The notes under the pieces: generated by a model
What the model was told of the DNA's origin: nothing
The model's input: the letters and a program-made list of their open reading frames with translations, nothing else
Database searches by the model: none
Assembly: GCA_964438735.1 (NCBI GenBank)
Contig: CAYTLW010000021.1
Coordinates: 17,254 to 81,253, forward strand
Length of the DNA stretch: 64,000 bases
Origin: CAYTLW01 sp964438735
GTDB lineage: Bacteria > Myxococcota_A > UBA9042
Reading direction: 5' to 3'
Shown here: one piece after another, positions 38,205 to 47,230 of the stretch
How the letters are laid out: each line of letters starts with the position of its first letter
Numbering within the stretch: the stretch's first letter is position 1
Program-made: the position numbers and the translations under genes

Positions 38205-38770
38205 GCGCGCCTCGCCGGGATGCCTGCATGACGTCGCTGATAGCGGGGCAACCAGGTGGCCAAGAGCGCGATGGCCTCTTCGGCCGTGTCGACGCCGCGG
38301 ATGCGATCGTCCGCCATGTCTGGGTAGCGGATTCGGTCATCCAGGCGGGTCTCGGCGAGGCGGCCGCTCCAGCCCGGCACGCGGAAGGCGATCACCAGTC
38401 GCATGAGCTGCCACGCAGCCGCGATCTCGCTGAGCGTGCCGCAGGACCCGCCGATGGCGATGACGGCATCGGCGTTGGCGACCAGGAAGTTGCGCGCGTG
38501 ATCGAGCCCGGTGGCGATGGCGATGTCGACGTGGGCGTTCGCCGCGCCGGGGTCGAAGCCGGGAAGCAAGCCGATGATGTCGCCGTCCTGATGGGCGTCG
38601 CTGTCGGCCGCCCCGGCGCAGGCAGCGGCCATGACGCCACCCAAACCGCCGCAGATCATCCGATATCGCGCTTCGATCAGGGCCCGTCCCATGGTTCGGG
38701 CTACCGCGTGCCGCGGGTCACCCTCCTGCAAGGCGCCGTCGCCGATGATCGCGATGATGGGGCGCTGCAT
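38201..38770 (-). CDS. LOG-superfamily/TIGR00725-type Rossmann-fold nucleotide-binding protein
   Basis: 189 residues. RPIIAIIGDGALQEGD at the N-terminus, CGGLGGVMAAACAGA as the nucleotide loop, and AIGGSCGTLSEIAAAW as the GG-x-GT-x-x-E motif. Relatives include cytokinin-activating LOG and YvdD-like phosphoribohydrolases that act on AMP/GMP; TIGR00725 proteins have unproven activity. The start at 38770 is the Met just before the fold; the longer upstream frame lacks family conservation. Coupled to ppx/gppA by overlap. Confidence 0.85.
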   Translation of the reverse strand: MQRPIIAIIGDGALQEGDPRHAVARTMGRALIEARYRMICGGLGGVMAAACAGAADSDAHQDGDIIGLLPGFDPGAANAHVDIAIATGLDHARNFLVANADAVIAIGGSCGTLSEIAAAWQLMRLVIAFRVPGWSGRLAETRLDDRIRYPDMADDRIRGVDTAEEAIALLATWLPRYQRRHAGIPARRA

Positions 38771-38899
38771 GTACCGGGTATTCCCCTCCACGACGGCTCC
38801 TTCGGCGCCGTGATCAAGGGCAGTATACGGGCCCTTGGGGCCAAGGGCATCTTTGTCGCCGGGCCGGGGCGTCGAATACAAGGCGAAATGGCCGCGCCA

Positions 38900-39619
38900 T
38901 CATCGACGCGAGGTGGTCGGCGTGGCGGCCCTGGGCGGCGCCTGCGGCCGGCGAGCGGGATCGTGGCGTTCTATGAAGGCCTGGTAGCGCCCGGGTGTCC
39001 TGCCGACCTGTTTGCGTAGCCCATTCAGGGTGTCGATGGGGATGCGCTTGGCGAACCAGCTGGCCAGCCAATCCGGCACCACGCCGCCTGGATGGGCGCG
39101 AATTCGCAAGCTGACTCGGCTACGGCGGGGGCCCAGGCGGACCACGCGGTAGGCACCATCGAGGATCGGCATGCGTACGACGCCGTCCACAGGTGGTTGC
39201 CGCGACGAGCGCACATTGCGGAAGGAGGCAACGATATCCTTGCCCGACGCCATGCCCGACACCCGGCCCTCCAACACAGCGTCGCGATCCTGCAGCGGCC
39301 AGGGCACCGAGGTCCGGTTGTAGAACAGACGATGGGTCGGCGAATGCCGAATCAACTGGCGCGAGGCCGCACAACGTTGGGTCCACTCGCAAGCGTGATC
39401 GATGTCATCAAGCACGGCCAGAATGTGGAAGACCGGCGCCTTGATGATGGTGATGCCCTTGAACTCCGGAAAGCCGTCGCCCGGGCCCGGCCGGGTGTAG
39501 ACCTTGACGCCGTGTTCGGAGGCCTCCAGGCGCCAATCTGCGGCTGAGGCGTCGGTCCCCACGAACAGCGCCAGGGAGGCGATTGCGAGCGATCCGATGC
39601 GGCGGGAGGTTCGATTCAT
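38900..39619 (-). CDS. Secreted START-domain protein
   Basis: 239 residues. A signal peptide (IGSLAIASLALFVGTDASA) precedes a StAR-related lipid-transfer fold: WRLEASEHGVKVYTRP, then FKGITIIKAPVFHILAVLDD and YNRTSVPWPLQDRDAV (the WPLxxRD motif of START proteins), ending with a helical FAKRIPIDTLNGLRKQV. The fold binds lipids or hydrophobic ligands; a periplasmic role is inferred from the signal peptide. First gene of the minus-strand run down to 33851. Confidence 0.87.
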   Translation of the reverse strand: MNRTSRRIGSLAIASLALFVGTDASAADWRLEASEHGVKVYTRPGPGDGFPEFKGITIIKAPVFHILAVLDDIDHACEWTQRCAASRQLIRHSPTHRLFYNRTSVPWPLQDRDAVLEGRVSGMASGKDIVASFRNVRSSRQPPVDGVVRMPILDGAYRVVRLGPRRSRVSLRIRAHPGGVVPDWLASWFAKRIPIDTLNGLRKQVGRTPGRYQAFIERHDPARRPQAPPRAATPTTSRR

Positions 39620-39780
39620 GACCGCCCCGCAGTGCAGCACACGGTGGAGTCACCCGCAATCGCGAGGTCGACAAGTGCGGATGGACTTGCGCATGAGGCT
39701 GTATTTGCCGATAACCCTTGTCCTGGCTACCGGTGCAACGTCGGGCCAATCCCGGGGCACCCCCGCAGAGAGCGAGTCCC

Positions 39781-40863
39781 ATGACAAGGGTCCTGATCGT
39801 CGACGACGAAGACCTGATCCGGCGCATGCTGGGCAGACTGCTCAAGCGTCATAATTACGAGTGCACGCTCGCCAATTCGGCCAAGGAGGCCCGCGAACGA
39901 CTGGCCGAGCAGGAGTTCGCGCTGGTGCTCAGCGACGTCAACATGCCCGGCGAGTCCGGCATCGATCTGGTCCGCTTCGTGCTGGGCAACTTCCCGGATA
40001 CGGCGGCGGTCATGGTCACCGGCGTGGACGATCCGGAGATCGCCAACAGCGCCCTCGAACTGGGCGCTTATGGCTATATCATCAAGCCCTTCGAGACCAA
40101 TGAGGTGTTGATCAACGTGGCCAATGCGCTGCGTCGGCGAACGCTTGAGATCGAGAACCGGGCCCATCGCGAGTACCTGGAGCATACGGTCGCCGAGCGG
40201 ACGCGCGAGCTGAGGCGAGCTTTCGAGCAGGTCGAGGCGACCAGCAACGAGCTGGCGCTCTCTCGCGAAGAGACGATTCAGCGCCTCGCCCGCGCGGCAG
40301 AGTTTCGCAGTGATGAGACCGCGCAGCACATTCGCCGCATGAGCTTGTATTGCGAACTGCTGGCCCGGGCGCTTGGCAAGGATCCGGCCTGGTGCGAGTT
40401 GATCCGAATCGCCAGCCCCATGCACGACATCGGCAAGATCGGCACGCCGGACAGCATCCTGATGAAGAAGGGCAAGCTGACCACCGAAGAATTCGCCAAG
40501 ATGAAGGAGCATGCCGAGGTCGGCTACAACATCCTGACGGGCTCCGCCTCCGAGATGCTGCAGCTGGCGGCCGAGATCGCCTACACGCACCACGAAAAGT
40601 GGGCGGGCGCCGGCTACCCTCGCGGTCTCGCGGGCGAGGACATCCCCATCAGCGGACGGATCGCCGCGATCGCCGATGTGTTCGACGCGTTGATGAATCC
40701 GCGCTGCTACAAGCCGGCCTTCTCACTGGAGAAGACGCAGTCGATCATGCAAGAAGGTGCCGGCCAGCACTTCGATCCAACGCTGCTGGCCCTGTTCTGG
40801 GATCAACTCGACGAGGTGCTGGACATTCAGCGACGCTACGCCGACACGCCCTCACCCGTCTGA
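39781..40863 (+). CDS. REC-HD-GYP response regulator (cyclic-di-GMP phosphodiesterase type)
   Basis: 360 residues. The receiver domain (1-120) has acidic residues near VDDED, phosphoacceptor Asp52 in SDVNMPGESG and Lys in IKPFE. A coiled-coil linker (about 130-165) joins it to an HD-GYP domain: His215-Asp216 in HDIGKIG, HH in YTHHEKW, and GYP at 278-280. All the residues expected for activity are present, so it should degrade c-di-GMP under control of an unidentified kinase. Its 3' end overlaps the convergent hisD by 12 bases. Confidence 0.95.
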   Translation: MTRVLIVDDEDLIRRMLGRLLKRHNYECTLANSAKEARERLAEQEFALVLSDVNMPGESGIDLVRFVLGNFPDTAAVMVTGVDDPEIANSALELGAYGYIIKPFETNEVLINVANALRRRTLEIENRAHREYLEHTVAERTRELRRAFEQVEATSNELALSREETIQRLARAAEFRSDETAQHIRRMSLYCELLARALGKDPAWCELIRIASPMHDIGKIGTPDSILMKKGKLTTEEFAKMKEHAEVGYNILTGSASEMLQLAAEIAYTHHEKWAGAGYPRGLAGEDIPISGRIAAIADVFDALMNPRCYKPAFSLEKTQSIMQEGAGQHFDPTLLALFWDQLDEVLDIQRRYADTPSPV

Positions 40864-42132
40864 GCGAACGCCGCCGTCCTTGCGCCGCATCTCGGCCGCC
40901 CGCGCGTGCGCTTCCAGGCCTTCCACCCGCGCCAACGTCGCCACCGTAGGCGCCAGCGCCGCCGCGCCGTCGGCGGTCAGTCGTTGGTGGGCCAGCAGGC
41001 GAATGAAGGTGTGCACCGACAGGCCCCCCGTGTAGCGGGCGGCGCCGCCGGTGGGCAGGACGTGGTTGCTGCCCGAGCAGTAGTCGCCGAAGACCTCGGC
41101 TGATTCGTCGCCGACAAAGATGGCGCCGTAGGCCGTCAGCCGCGGTGCGACCCGCTGCGCGTCCTGCAGGTGCAGGTGCAGGTGCTCGGGTGCGCGCCTG
41201 TTGGCGAAGTCGATCATCTGGGCCAGGTCCGACACGGCGATGACCGCACCGTGCGCTGCCAGGCTCGCGCTGGCGGTCGTCGCCGTCGATAGCGTGGTCA
41301 GCTGCTCACCAAGGGCCGCACGGATGGCCGCGGCCTGCTCGACACTGTCGGTCAGGGCGATGGCCTCGGCCTGGGGATCGTGCTCGGCCTGGGCCAGCAT
41401 GTCCGCCGCCACGCGGGCGGGATCAGCGTGCCTGTCGGCCAGCAGCAGGACCTCGGAGGGCCCGGCGAGGGCGTCGATGCCGATGCGCCCGTAGAGCTGG
41501 CGCTTGGCTTCGGTGACCCAGGCGTTGCCGGGTCCCACGATCAGGTCCACCGGTTGGATGGATTCTGTGCCAAGGGCGACCGCCGCGACGGCTTGCACGC
41601 CGCCGATGGCCAGAACGCCGGTCGCGCCGGCGAGGCGGGCAGCGGCCAGTACGTGGCGATGGGGCCGGCCGTTCGGGCCTGGCGGGGACAACAACAAGAC
41701 CTCCTGCACGCCGGCCACGACGGCCGGGATCACCGTCATCAACACCGTCGACGGCAATGGATAACGCCCCCCTGGGGCATAGCAGGCCGCCCGGGCCACC
41801 GGCATGACGCGCTGGCCGACGACCACGCCCGGCTCGATCTCCACCTCGAAGTCGTCCAGCCGGCCGCGCTGGGCCAGGGCGAAGGCCTCGATGTTGCGGG
41901 CTGCGCGCTCCAACGCCCGCTGTTCATGCGCCGGCAGATCGCGCCAAGCGGCCTCGATCTCTGCGGCAGGCACGCGCGGCTCCGGCACGTCGACGCCATC
42001 GAACTGCAGGGTCAAGGCCCGGATGGCGGCGTCGCCCTGTTCGCGGACCCGGTCGATGATCGCAGCCACGGCGGCGGGGTCGGCGCCCGACGCCTCGAAT
42101 CGATCGCCGAGTTCGTCCAGTCGACTCTTCAT
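40852..42132 (-). CDS. hisD: Histidinol dehydrogenase
   Basis: 426 residues, full length. Oxidises L-histidinol to L-histidine in two NAD-dependent steps. Motifs: GGRYPLPSTVLM, IGGVQAVAALA-like block, VGPGNAWVTEAKRQLYG, GPSEVLLLAD, and the catalytic Glu-His pair in RAPEHLHL; a C-terminal GLSVHTFIR follows. The ATG overlaps the stop of hisA/I/E by four bases. Last gene of the operon, overlapping the convergent REC-HD-GYP gene by 12 bases. Confidence 0.96.
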   Translation of the reverse strand: MKSRLDELGDRFEASGADPAAVAAIIDRVREQGDAAIRALTLQFDGVDVPEPRVPAAEIEAAWRDLPAHEQRALERAARNIEAFALAQRGRLDDFEVEIEPGVVVGQRVMPVARAACYAPGGRYPLPSTVLMTVIPAVVAGVQEVLLLSPPGPNGRPHRHVLAAARLAGATGVLAIGGVQAVAAVALGTESIQPVDLIVGPGNAWVTEAKRQLYGRIGIDALAGPSEVLLLADRHADPARVAADMLAQAEHDPQAEAIALTDSVEQAAAIRAALGEQLTTLSTATTASASLAAHGAVIAVSDLAQMIDFANRRAPEHLHLHLQDAQRVAPRLTAYGAIFVGDESAEVFGDYCSGSNHVLPTGGAARYTGGLSVHTFIRLLAHQRLTADGAAALAPTVATLARVEGLEAHARAAEMRRKDGGVRSDG

Positions 42133-43394
42133 GACGACTCTCCGTCGGCAGGCTCGCGGCGACGACCGTGGCGGCCGTGCAGCTCCCGCTCCACGCGCGT
42201 CAGCGGGATGCCCCGGGCGACCAGGTTGGCCAGGGCGAAGTAGATCACGTCGGCCGTCTCCCAGATGACCTCGCGTTCGTCATCGGCTTCGACCAGCTCG
42301 GCGGCTTCCTCCAGGATCTTGGCCTTCAGCAGCTCTGGATCGGCGAACAGGCGGCGGGTATAGGACCGCTCGTCGGCACCCTCCAGGCGCTCGTTCAGCA
42401 CCTCCTGCAGACGCGACAGGCCGAACTCCTGGTCGCCAAAGCAGGCGTACTGCGACGGTACGTGGCAGGCGCTCCCTTTCTGCACAACGCGGTACAGGAG
42501 CGTGTCGCGATCGCAGTCCATGCGCAGGGTCAGCAGGCGTTGGGTGTGACCACTGGTGGCCCCCTTGCGCCAGGGTTCCTGGCGACTGCGCGAGAAGTAG
42601 GTGGCGTCGCCGCTGTCCATACTCGCCCGAACGGCCGGCTGGTCGGCCCAGGCCTGCATGACCACCTGTCCGTGTTGATCCTGAACCACCACGGGCAACA
42701 GGCCGTCATGCCGCTTCCAGTCCATGAGCGCGCAGACCGCCTCTCCGAGATCCATGGCGCCGGTGTAGATGGCCATGCCGAGCTGACAGGAGGCGCCCAT
42801 CTGGTCCAAGACCTGGACCTCGGCGATGCTGGCGATGCCGCCGGCGGCCACCACGCGGTTGCCGGTCGCGTCGACCATCCTTCGCACGGCGTCCAGATCG
42901 ATGCCGCCCATGCGCCCTTCACGGTCGACCAGCGTGTAGAGGAACTCGCTGCACCAGGGTTCGAGGCGACGGGCCAGGGCCACCGGGGCGTCGTCGGTGG
43001 CCGCAGTCCAGCCTTTGGTCACCACCTTGCCAGCGCGCGCGTCCACGGCGGCGATGAGGCGATCTCTGGGATAGCGACGCAGGAACTCCGGGGTCGCCCG
43101 GGTGCCGATGATGATCTTGCGGGCCCCCGCCCGCAGCAGCCGGTCGGCGCGATCGTGATCGCGGATGCCGCCTCCGACGCGGCATTCGAACTCGCCGGCC
43201 AGCCGACAGATCAGCTCCAGGTTGTCGCCGTGCCCCAGGGCCGCGTCCAGATCGATGATGGCCAGTTCGCCATAGCGGGCCAGCCGTCGGGCCACCGCCA
43301 CCGGATCGTCGTGGCGAATGGGGCAGTCTTCGGGATCGCCACCGCGCAACTGCACGACCTGGCCACCGAGCAGATCGATGGATGGATGGATCAT
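42129..43394 (-). CDS. hisA/hisI/hisE: Trifunctional HisA-HisI-HisE fusion
   Basis: 421 residues carrying three histidine enzymes in one chain. Residues 1-230: HisA (ProFAR isomerase), with both catalytic Asp residues, Asp7 in PSIDLLGG and Asp118 in AAVDARAG. Residues about 235-320: HisI (PR-AMP cyclohydrolase), with WADQPAVRASMDSGDATYFS, metal-binding DCDRD (293-297), Cys310 in ACH and Cys318. Residues about 325-405: HisE (PR-ATP pyrophosphohydrolase), with ILEEAAELVEADD and ADVIYFALANL. ATG 43394 is preferred over an upstream TTG because AGGGGA lies 6 bases before it. HisIE fusions are common; HisA joined to both is not an arrangement I know as standard. Confidence 0.93.
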   Translation of the reverse strand: MIHPSIDLLGGQVVQLRGGDPEDCPIRHDDPVAVARRLARYGELAIIDLDAALGHGDNLELICRLAGEFECRVGGGIRDHDRADRLLRAGARKIIIGTRATPEFLRRYPRDRLIAAVDARAGKVVTKGWTAATDDAPVALARRLEPWCSEFLYTLVDREGRMGGIDLDAVRRMVDATGNRVVAAGGIASIAEVQVLDQMGASCQLGMAIYTGAMDLGEAVCALMDWKRHDGLLPVVVQDQHGQVVMQAWADQPAVRASMDSGDATYFSRSRQEPWRKGATSGHTQRLLTLRMDCDRDTLLYRVVQKGSACHVPSQYACFGDQEFGLSRLQEVLNERLEGADERSYTRRLFADPELLKAKILEEAAELVEADDEREVIWETADVIYFALANLVARGIPLTRVERELHGRHGRRREPADGESS

Positions 43395-43396
43395 GG

Positions 43397-44194
43397 TCAA
43401 TCCCCTTGGGCGGTGCCTTCGGTCGCGGCGAGGTCCGAGACCGGGCGAACCGGGATGCCGCTGGCGGCCATGTGGGCCTTGATGTCGCTGATCGTCATCT
43501 GGCCGAAGTGCAACACGCTGGCCGCCAGCACGGCGTCGGCCCGGCCGTCGATGACCGCCGATGAGAAGTGCTCGGGCTGACCGGCACCGCCGCTGGCGAT
43601 GACGGGGATGGGCACGGTGTCGGTGATCGCCCGCAGCAGGTCGATGCCGAATCCGGCCTGGGTACCGTCGGCGTCCATGTCGTTGAGCAGGATCTCGCCG
43701 GCCCCGAGCTCTGCCATGCGGCGCGCAAAGCCAATGGCTTCAACCCCGGTGGCGTGTCGCCCGCCGTGGCTGGTCAACCGGTAGGCGCCTTCCTCGCGAC
43801 GCACATCCAGGCTGACGACGATGAACTGCGAGCCGAAGCGCTGCGCGGCGGCGGCGATCAGCTCGGGTTCGCGCAGGGCGGCGGTGCCCACGGCCACCTT
43901 ATCCGCGCCCGCCCCAAGCACAGCGACCATGTCTTCGATGCATCGAATGCCGCCGCCGACCGTGAATGGGATGAACAGCTCGCGGGAGACGCGATCGACC
44001 AGGTCGGCCAGGATGTCGCGCTTGTCGCTGCTCGCGGTGATGTCCAGGAAGGTCAACTCGTCAGCCCCTGCCGCGTCGTAGAGCCGGGCCAGCCCCACGG
44101 GATCGCCCGCATCGCGCAGGTTCTCGAAGTTGACGCCCTTGACCACGCGGCCGCCCTCGACATCGAGGCAGGGGATGACCCGTCGCGTCAGCAC
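43397..44194 (-). CDS. hisF: Imidazole glycerol phosphate synthase cyclase subunit
   Basis: 265 residues. Start GTG 44194, with GAGGAG seven bases upstream; this gives the conserved N-terminus LTRRVIPCLDVEGGRVVKGV, with catalytic Asp11-equivalent in CLDV. Further motifs: GADELTFLDITAS, FTVGGGIRCIEDM and NDMDADGTQAGFG with the second catalytic Asp. Works with HisH to form IGP and AICAR from PRFAR. The start overlaps the hisH 3' end by 7 bases, and two bases separate its stop from hisA/I/E. Confidence 0.96.
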   Translation of the reverse strand: MLTRRVIPCLDVEGGRVVKGVNFENLRDAGDPVGLARLYDAAGADELTFLDITASSDKRDILADLVDRVSRELFIPFTVGGGIRCIEDMVAVLGAGADKVAVGTAALREPELIAAAAQRFGSQFIVVSLDVRREEGAYRLTSHGGRHATGVEAIGFARRMAELGAGEILLNDMDADGTQAGFGIDLLRAITDTVPIPVIASGGAGQPEHFSSAVIDGRADAVLAASVLHFGQMTISDIKAHMAASGIPVRPVSDLAATEGTAQGD

Positions 44195-44829
44195 GAGGCC
44201 GCTCCTCGTCGCCACGAGGACGAATCCAGGCAACGACGCAGCAGGGCCAGGCCCGCGGCGCCAGACTTCTCGGGGTGGAACTGCATGGCCAACAGGTTGT
44301 CGCGCCAGACGGCGGCGGTGAAGGGGCCGCCGTGATCGGCGCGGGCGACCACGTCAGAGGCGTCGTCGCAGACTGCGTGGTAGCTGTGCACGAAGTAGAA
44401 ATGCTGGCCATCGTCGGCGGCCATCGGGGAGCCGGATGGCGCGCGCATGTCGTCGGGAATCTGCACGCGATTCCAGCCGATCTGGGGCACCTTGACCGTC
44501 GACGGGAAGCGCACACAACGGCCCGGCAGCAGGCCCAGTCCGGGCACATCGGGCGCCTCCTCGCTGCTGTCGAAGAGCAACTGCAGGCCCAGGCAGATGC
44601 CCACGAAGGGCGTCCCGCTGGCGACGACCTTCTTCAATGTCTGGTCGAGTCCGCTGGTGCGCAGTCGGTCCATGGCGGCGCCGAAGTGCCCCTGGCCCGG
44701 GAAGATGACCATGGTAGCGCGGCTCAGCACCTCGGGATCGGCGCTCAAGCAGGCGTCGCTTCCGAGCGCGTCCAAGGCCTTGAGCACGCTGCGCACATTG
44801 CCGGCGCCATGGTCGACGACGGCGATCAT
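44188..44829 (-). CDS. hisH: Imidazole glycerol phosphate synthase glutaminase subunit
   Basis: 213 residues. Class I glutamine amidotransferase: MIAVVDHGAGNVRSV at the start, nucleophile Cys in GICLGLQLLF, His/Glu pair in QFHPEKSG. Supplies ammonia to HisF. The ATG overlaps the hisB TGA by four bases (ATGA), and its stop is overlapped by the hisF start. The much longer upstream frame is the antisense-free extension inside hisB and is not used. Confidence 0.96.
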   Translation of the reverse strand: MIAVVDHGAGNVRSVLKALDALGSDACLSADPEVLSRATMVIFPGQGHFGAAMDRLRTSGLDQTLKKVVASGTPFVGICLGLQLLFDSSEEAPDVPGLGLLPGRCVRFPSTVKVPQIGWNRVQIPDDMRAPSGSPMAADDGQHFYFVHSYHAVCDDASDVVARADHGGPFTAAVWRDNLLAMQFHPEKSGAAGLALLRRCLDSSSWRRGAASC

Positions 44830-45440
44830 GGGTCGAGGCTGCCCTTGGTGCTGGGAACCTCGTCGACGGCCCTGGGGTGGCTCGCCGCGGCCCCTTCGAA
44901 GGCGCGACCAAACGCCTTGAACAGGGCCTCGATGCAATGGTGGGTGTTCTCGCCGCGGATCAGCGTCAGGTGCAGATTGGCGCCCAGCGCGTTGGTCACT
45001 GCGGCGAAAAACTCGATGACGAGGTCGGTCTGCAGATCGCCAGCTGTGGGGCGGGCAAAGCTGGCTTCGAAGACCAGGTGCGGACGCCCGGACAGGTCTA
45101 CGGCCGCTTCGGCCAGGGCTTCGTCCATAGGAAATCGACACCAGCCCGTGCGCCACAGTCCTCGTCGCTCGCCCAGCGCCTGCCGTAGGGCGCCGCCCAG
45201 GACCAGCCCGCTGTCTTCTACGGTGTGGTGTTGATCCACGTGCAGGTCGCCGGCGATGGACATCTGCAGATCCACGTGAGCGTGCCGGGCGAAGGCTTCG
45301 AGCATGTGGGCGAGAAAGCCGATCTCACACTGCACGCTGGCCCGACCGACGCCGTCCACATTCAATGCGCAGTCGATCTGCGTCTCGCGCGTCTTGCGCT
45401 CGATGTGCGCCTTGCGTGCCTCGGCTACGGGATCAGCCAT
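44826..45440 (-). CDS. hisB: Imidazoleglycerol-phosphate dehydratase
   Basis: 204 residues, a dehydratase-only HisB with no N-terminal phosphatase domain. Metal-binding His clusters: AHMLEAFARH, DQHHTVEDSG and ENTHHCIEALFKAF. In the family, FFDHML usually precedes the second cluster; here it reads FLAHML, so one Asp is lost while the metal-binding His is kept. The ATG 45440 overlaps the 3' end of hisC/HAD by 16 bases. The missing histidinol-phosphate phosphatase is probably the HAD domain of the upstream gene. Confidence 0.95.
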   Translation of the reverse strand: MADPVAEARKAHIERKTRETQIDCALNVDGVGRASVQCEIGFLAHMLEAFARHAHVDLQMSIAGDLHVDQHHTVEDSGLVLGGALRQALGERRGLWRTGWCRFPMDEALAEAAVDLSGRPHLVFEASFARPTAGDLQTDLVIEFFAAVTNALGANLHLTLIRGENTHHCIEALFKAFGRAFEGAAASHPRAVDEVPSTKGSLDP

Positions 45441-47230
45441 GCGATGACCTCCTCGATGTTCGCGAACACCGCGTCGGCGCCCGCAGCGTAGAGATGCTCC
45501 GGCCAGCCCGAATCCCATCCCGTACCTGGAGGCAGCACACCGTAGGCGGCCATGCCAGCGGACCGCGCCGCCCGCATGTCATCGACCCCATCGCCGACAT
45601 AGGCCATGGCGCCGCCGCCGAGCGATTCGCGCGCGGCGACCAGGCCGGCGGGATCGGGCTTGGCGGTCGGCGTGTCCTCCATGGCCAGCAGGTGCTTCCA
45701 CAAACCCGGTGCGGCGTGACGCTGCAAGGTCCAGACGGCTTCGGACCGTGGCCTGCCGGTGACCACTGCGGTGGGCAGGGCCGACAACAGGCGTTCTTCG
45801 ACGGCGGACTCCAGCAGCCAGGGTTCGTCGGCGATCAAGCCGTCAAATCCCTCGCCGAGATAACGTGCCTGGAAGTGCTCGATCACCTGTTCCAGGGGCA
45901 CGTCCAGGCCCGCCTCGCAGACCATCGCGTGGGTACATTCCCAGTCGTTGTTGAGGCCGCCACGCGCCTTGTATTCGTCGACCAGCGCGGCGTCGATGCA
46001 CGCCGCCGCCGCGGACAGGCCCGCCTCCTCCAGCAGGGCGCGGGCGGTGTCGACCACCGCACGCCGATAGCTTCCAGAGACATCGACCAGGGTGCCGTCC
46101 ACATCCAGGATCAGGCCGTCCAGCTTCGGCGGCGGACGCACCAGCCGGCCGATGGCGCCCGAAACGCGCTGCATCTGGGCCTCGGACCCGATGGCGATGC
46201 GCACGCATCCGGCCAGGTCGGCATGTTTGCCGTGGCGATCCCGAACCAGGATGCCCTCGGCCGCCAGCCCGTCCACCACGCGCGCATGCTGGTCGCCAAA
46301 GTGGACCAGCAGAAAGTTGCCGTGTTCGGCGCCGGTGGCCAGGCCCAGGCCGCGCATGGCACCGGCGAAGCGCGTCCGGCAGTCGCCCACCTCGACCACG
46401 TGCAGGCTCGTATGTTCGGCGTGGCGCATGCACGCGATGGAGGCGGCGATGGCGGCCCGGTTGACGTTGAAGGGATTGAGCACCCGGCGGAGCCCCTCGA
46501 TGTTATCCGGCTGCGAGATCACCACCCCGATACGCAGCCCGGCGAGACCGTAGACCTTGCTGAAGCTGCGGGTGACGAAGAGGTGACGATGCTTGTCGAC
46601 CAGGTCCAAGGCCGTCTCGCCGAGGAACTCGCCGTAGGTCTCGTCGATGATCACAGGGCAATCGACCAGCTCCAGGGTCTGTTCGATGATGTGCCGCGGA
46701 ATCGCCGCGCCGGTGGGGTTGGACGGGTTGGCCACCGCGATCAGGCCGATGGGCGGCCGATCATCCGCTGGCGACAGGGCCGCCAGCCAGGCGTCGGGAT
46801 CGAAGCGCAGATTGGCGGGCCCGTGCACCGCCAGCGGCACTTCGGCCACCGGATTGCCCAGCAGCTGAGCCCAGAGCCGGAACATGTCGTAGCCCGGCGC
46901 CAGGGTGAGCATGGCGGTCCCGGGCAGCAGGTGCGTGTCGAAGATGGCCTTGATGCCCTCGTCGCCGCCCGACGTGCAGGTGATCCGGTCGGCGGCAACG
47001 CCGAAGTAATCGGCTGCTTCGGCTTGCCACTCGCTGTAGACGGGGTAGGTGGCGATCTCCTGGCCCCGCAGGGCCTCAACGACCGCGTCGACGACAAAGT
47101 CGGGCGCGCCGGCGGGGTTCTCGTTGATGTCCAAGCGCAACATGCCAGCGCGTTCGTATTCAGGGATTCGGTAGGGCGATACGCCCTCGATCTCGAGCCG
47201 GCTGGGCAGGAATCGACGCGACTTTGGCAT
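45425..47230 (-). CDS. hisC: Histidinol-phosphate aminotransferase fused to a HAD-superfamily phosphatase
   Basis: 601 residues. Residues 1-365 are a HisC-type aminotransferase: LDINENPAGAP, CTSGGDEGIKAIF, NPSNPTG, PLP-Lys225 in RSFSKVYGLAGLRIG, and RIAIGS. Residues about 368-601 are a HAD domain with nucleophile Asp376 and acid Asp378 in LDVDGTLVDVSGSYRR, and YVGDGVDDMRAA as the metal site. The DVSxSYRR context matches a HAD subgroup linked with aminotransferases. The operon lacks a separate histidinol-phosphate phosphatase, so this domain may perform that step. The ATG overlaps the hisG TGA by one base. Confidence 0.93.
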   Translation of the reverse strand: MPKSRRFLPSRLEIEGVSPYRIPEYERAGMLRLDINENPAGAPDFVVDAVVEALRGQEIATYPVYSEWQAEAADYFGVAADRITCTSGGDEGIKAIFDTHLLPGTAMLTLAPGYDMFRLWAQLLGNPVAEVPLAVHGPANLRFDPDAWLAALSPADDRPPIGLIAVANPSNPTGAAIPRHIIEQTLELVDCPVIIDETYGEFLGETALDLVDKHRHLFVTRSFSKVYGLAGLRIGVVISQPDNIEGLRRVLNPFNVNRAAIAASIACMRHAEHTSLHVVEVGDCRTRFAGAMRGLGLATGAEHGNFLLVHFGDQHARVVDGLAAEGILVRDRHGKHADLAGCVRIAIGSEAQMQRVSGAIGRLVRPPPKLDGLILDVDGTLVDVSGSYRRAVVDTARALLEEAGLSAAAACIDAALVDEYKARGGLNNDWECTHAMVCEAGLDVPLEQVIEHFQARYLGEGFDGLIADEPWLLESAVEERLLSALPTAVVTGRPRSEAVWTLQRHAAPGLWKHLLAMEDTPTAKPDPAGLVAARESLGGGAMAYVGDGVDDMRAARSAGMAAYGVLPPGTGWDSGWPEHLYAAGADAVFANIEEVIAWLIP

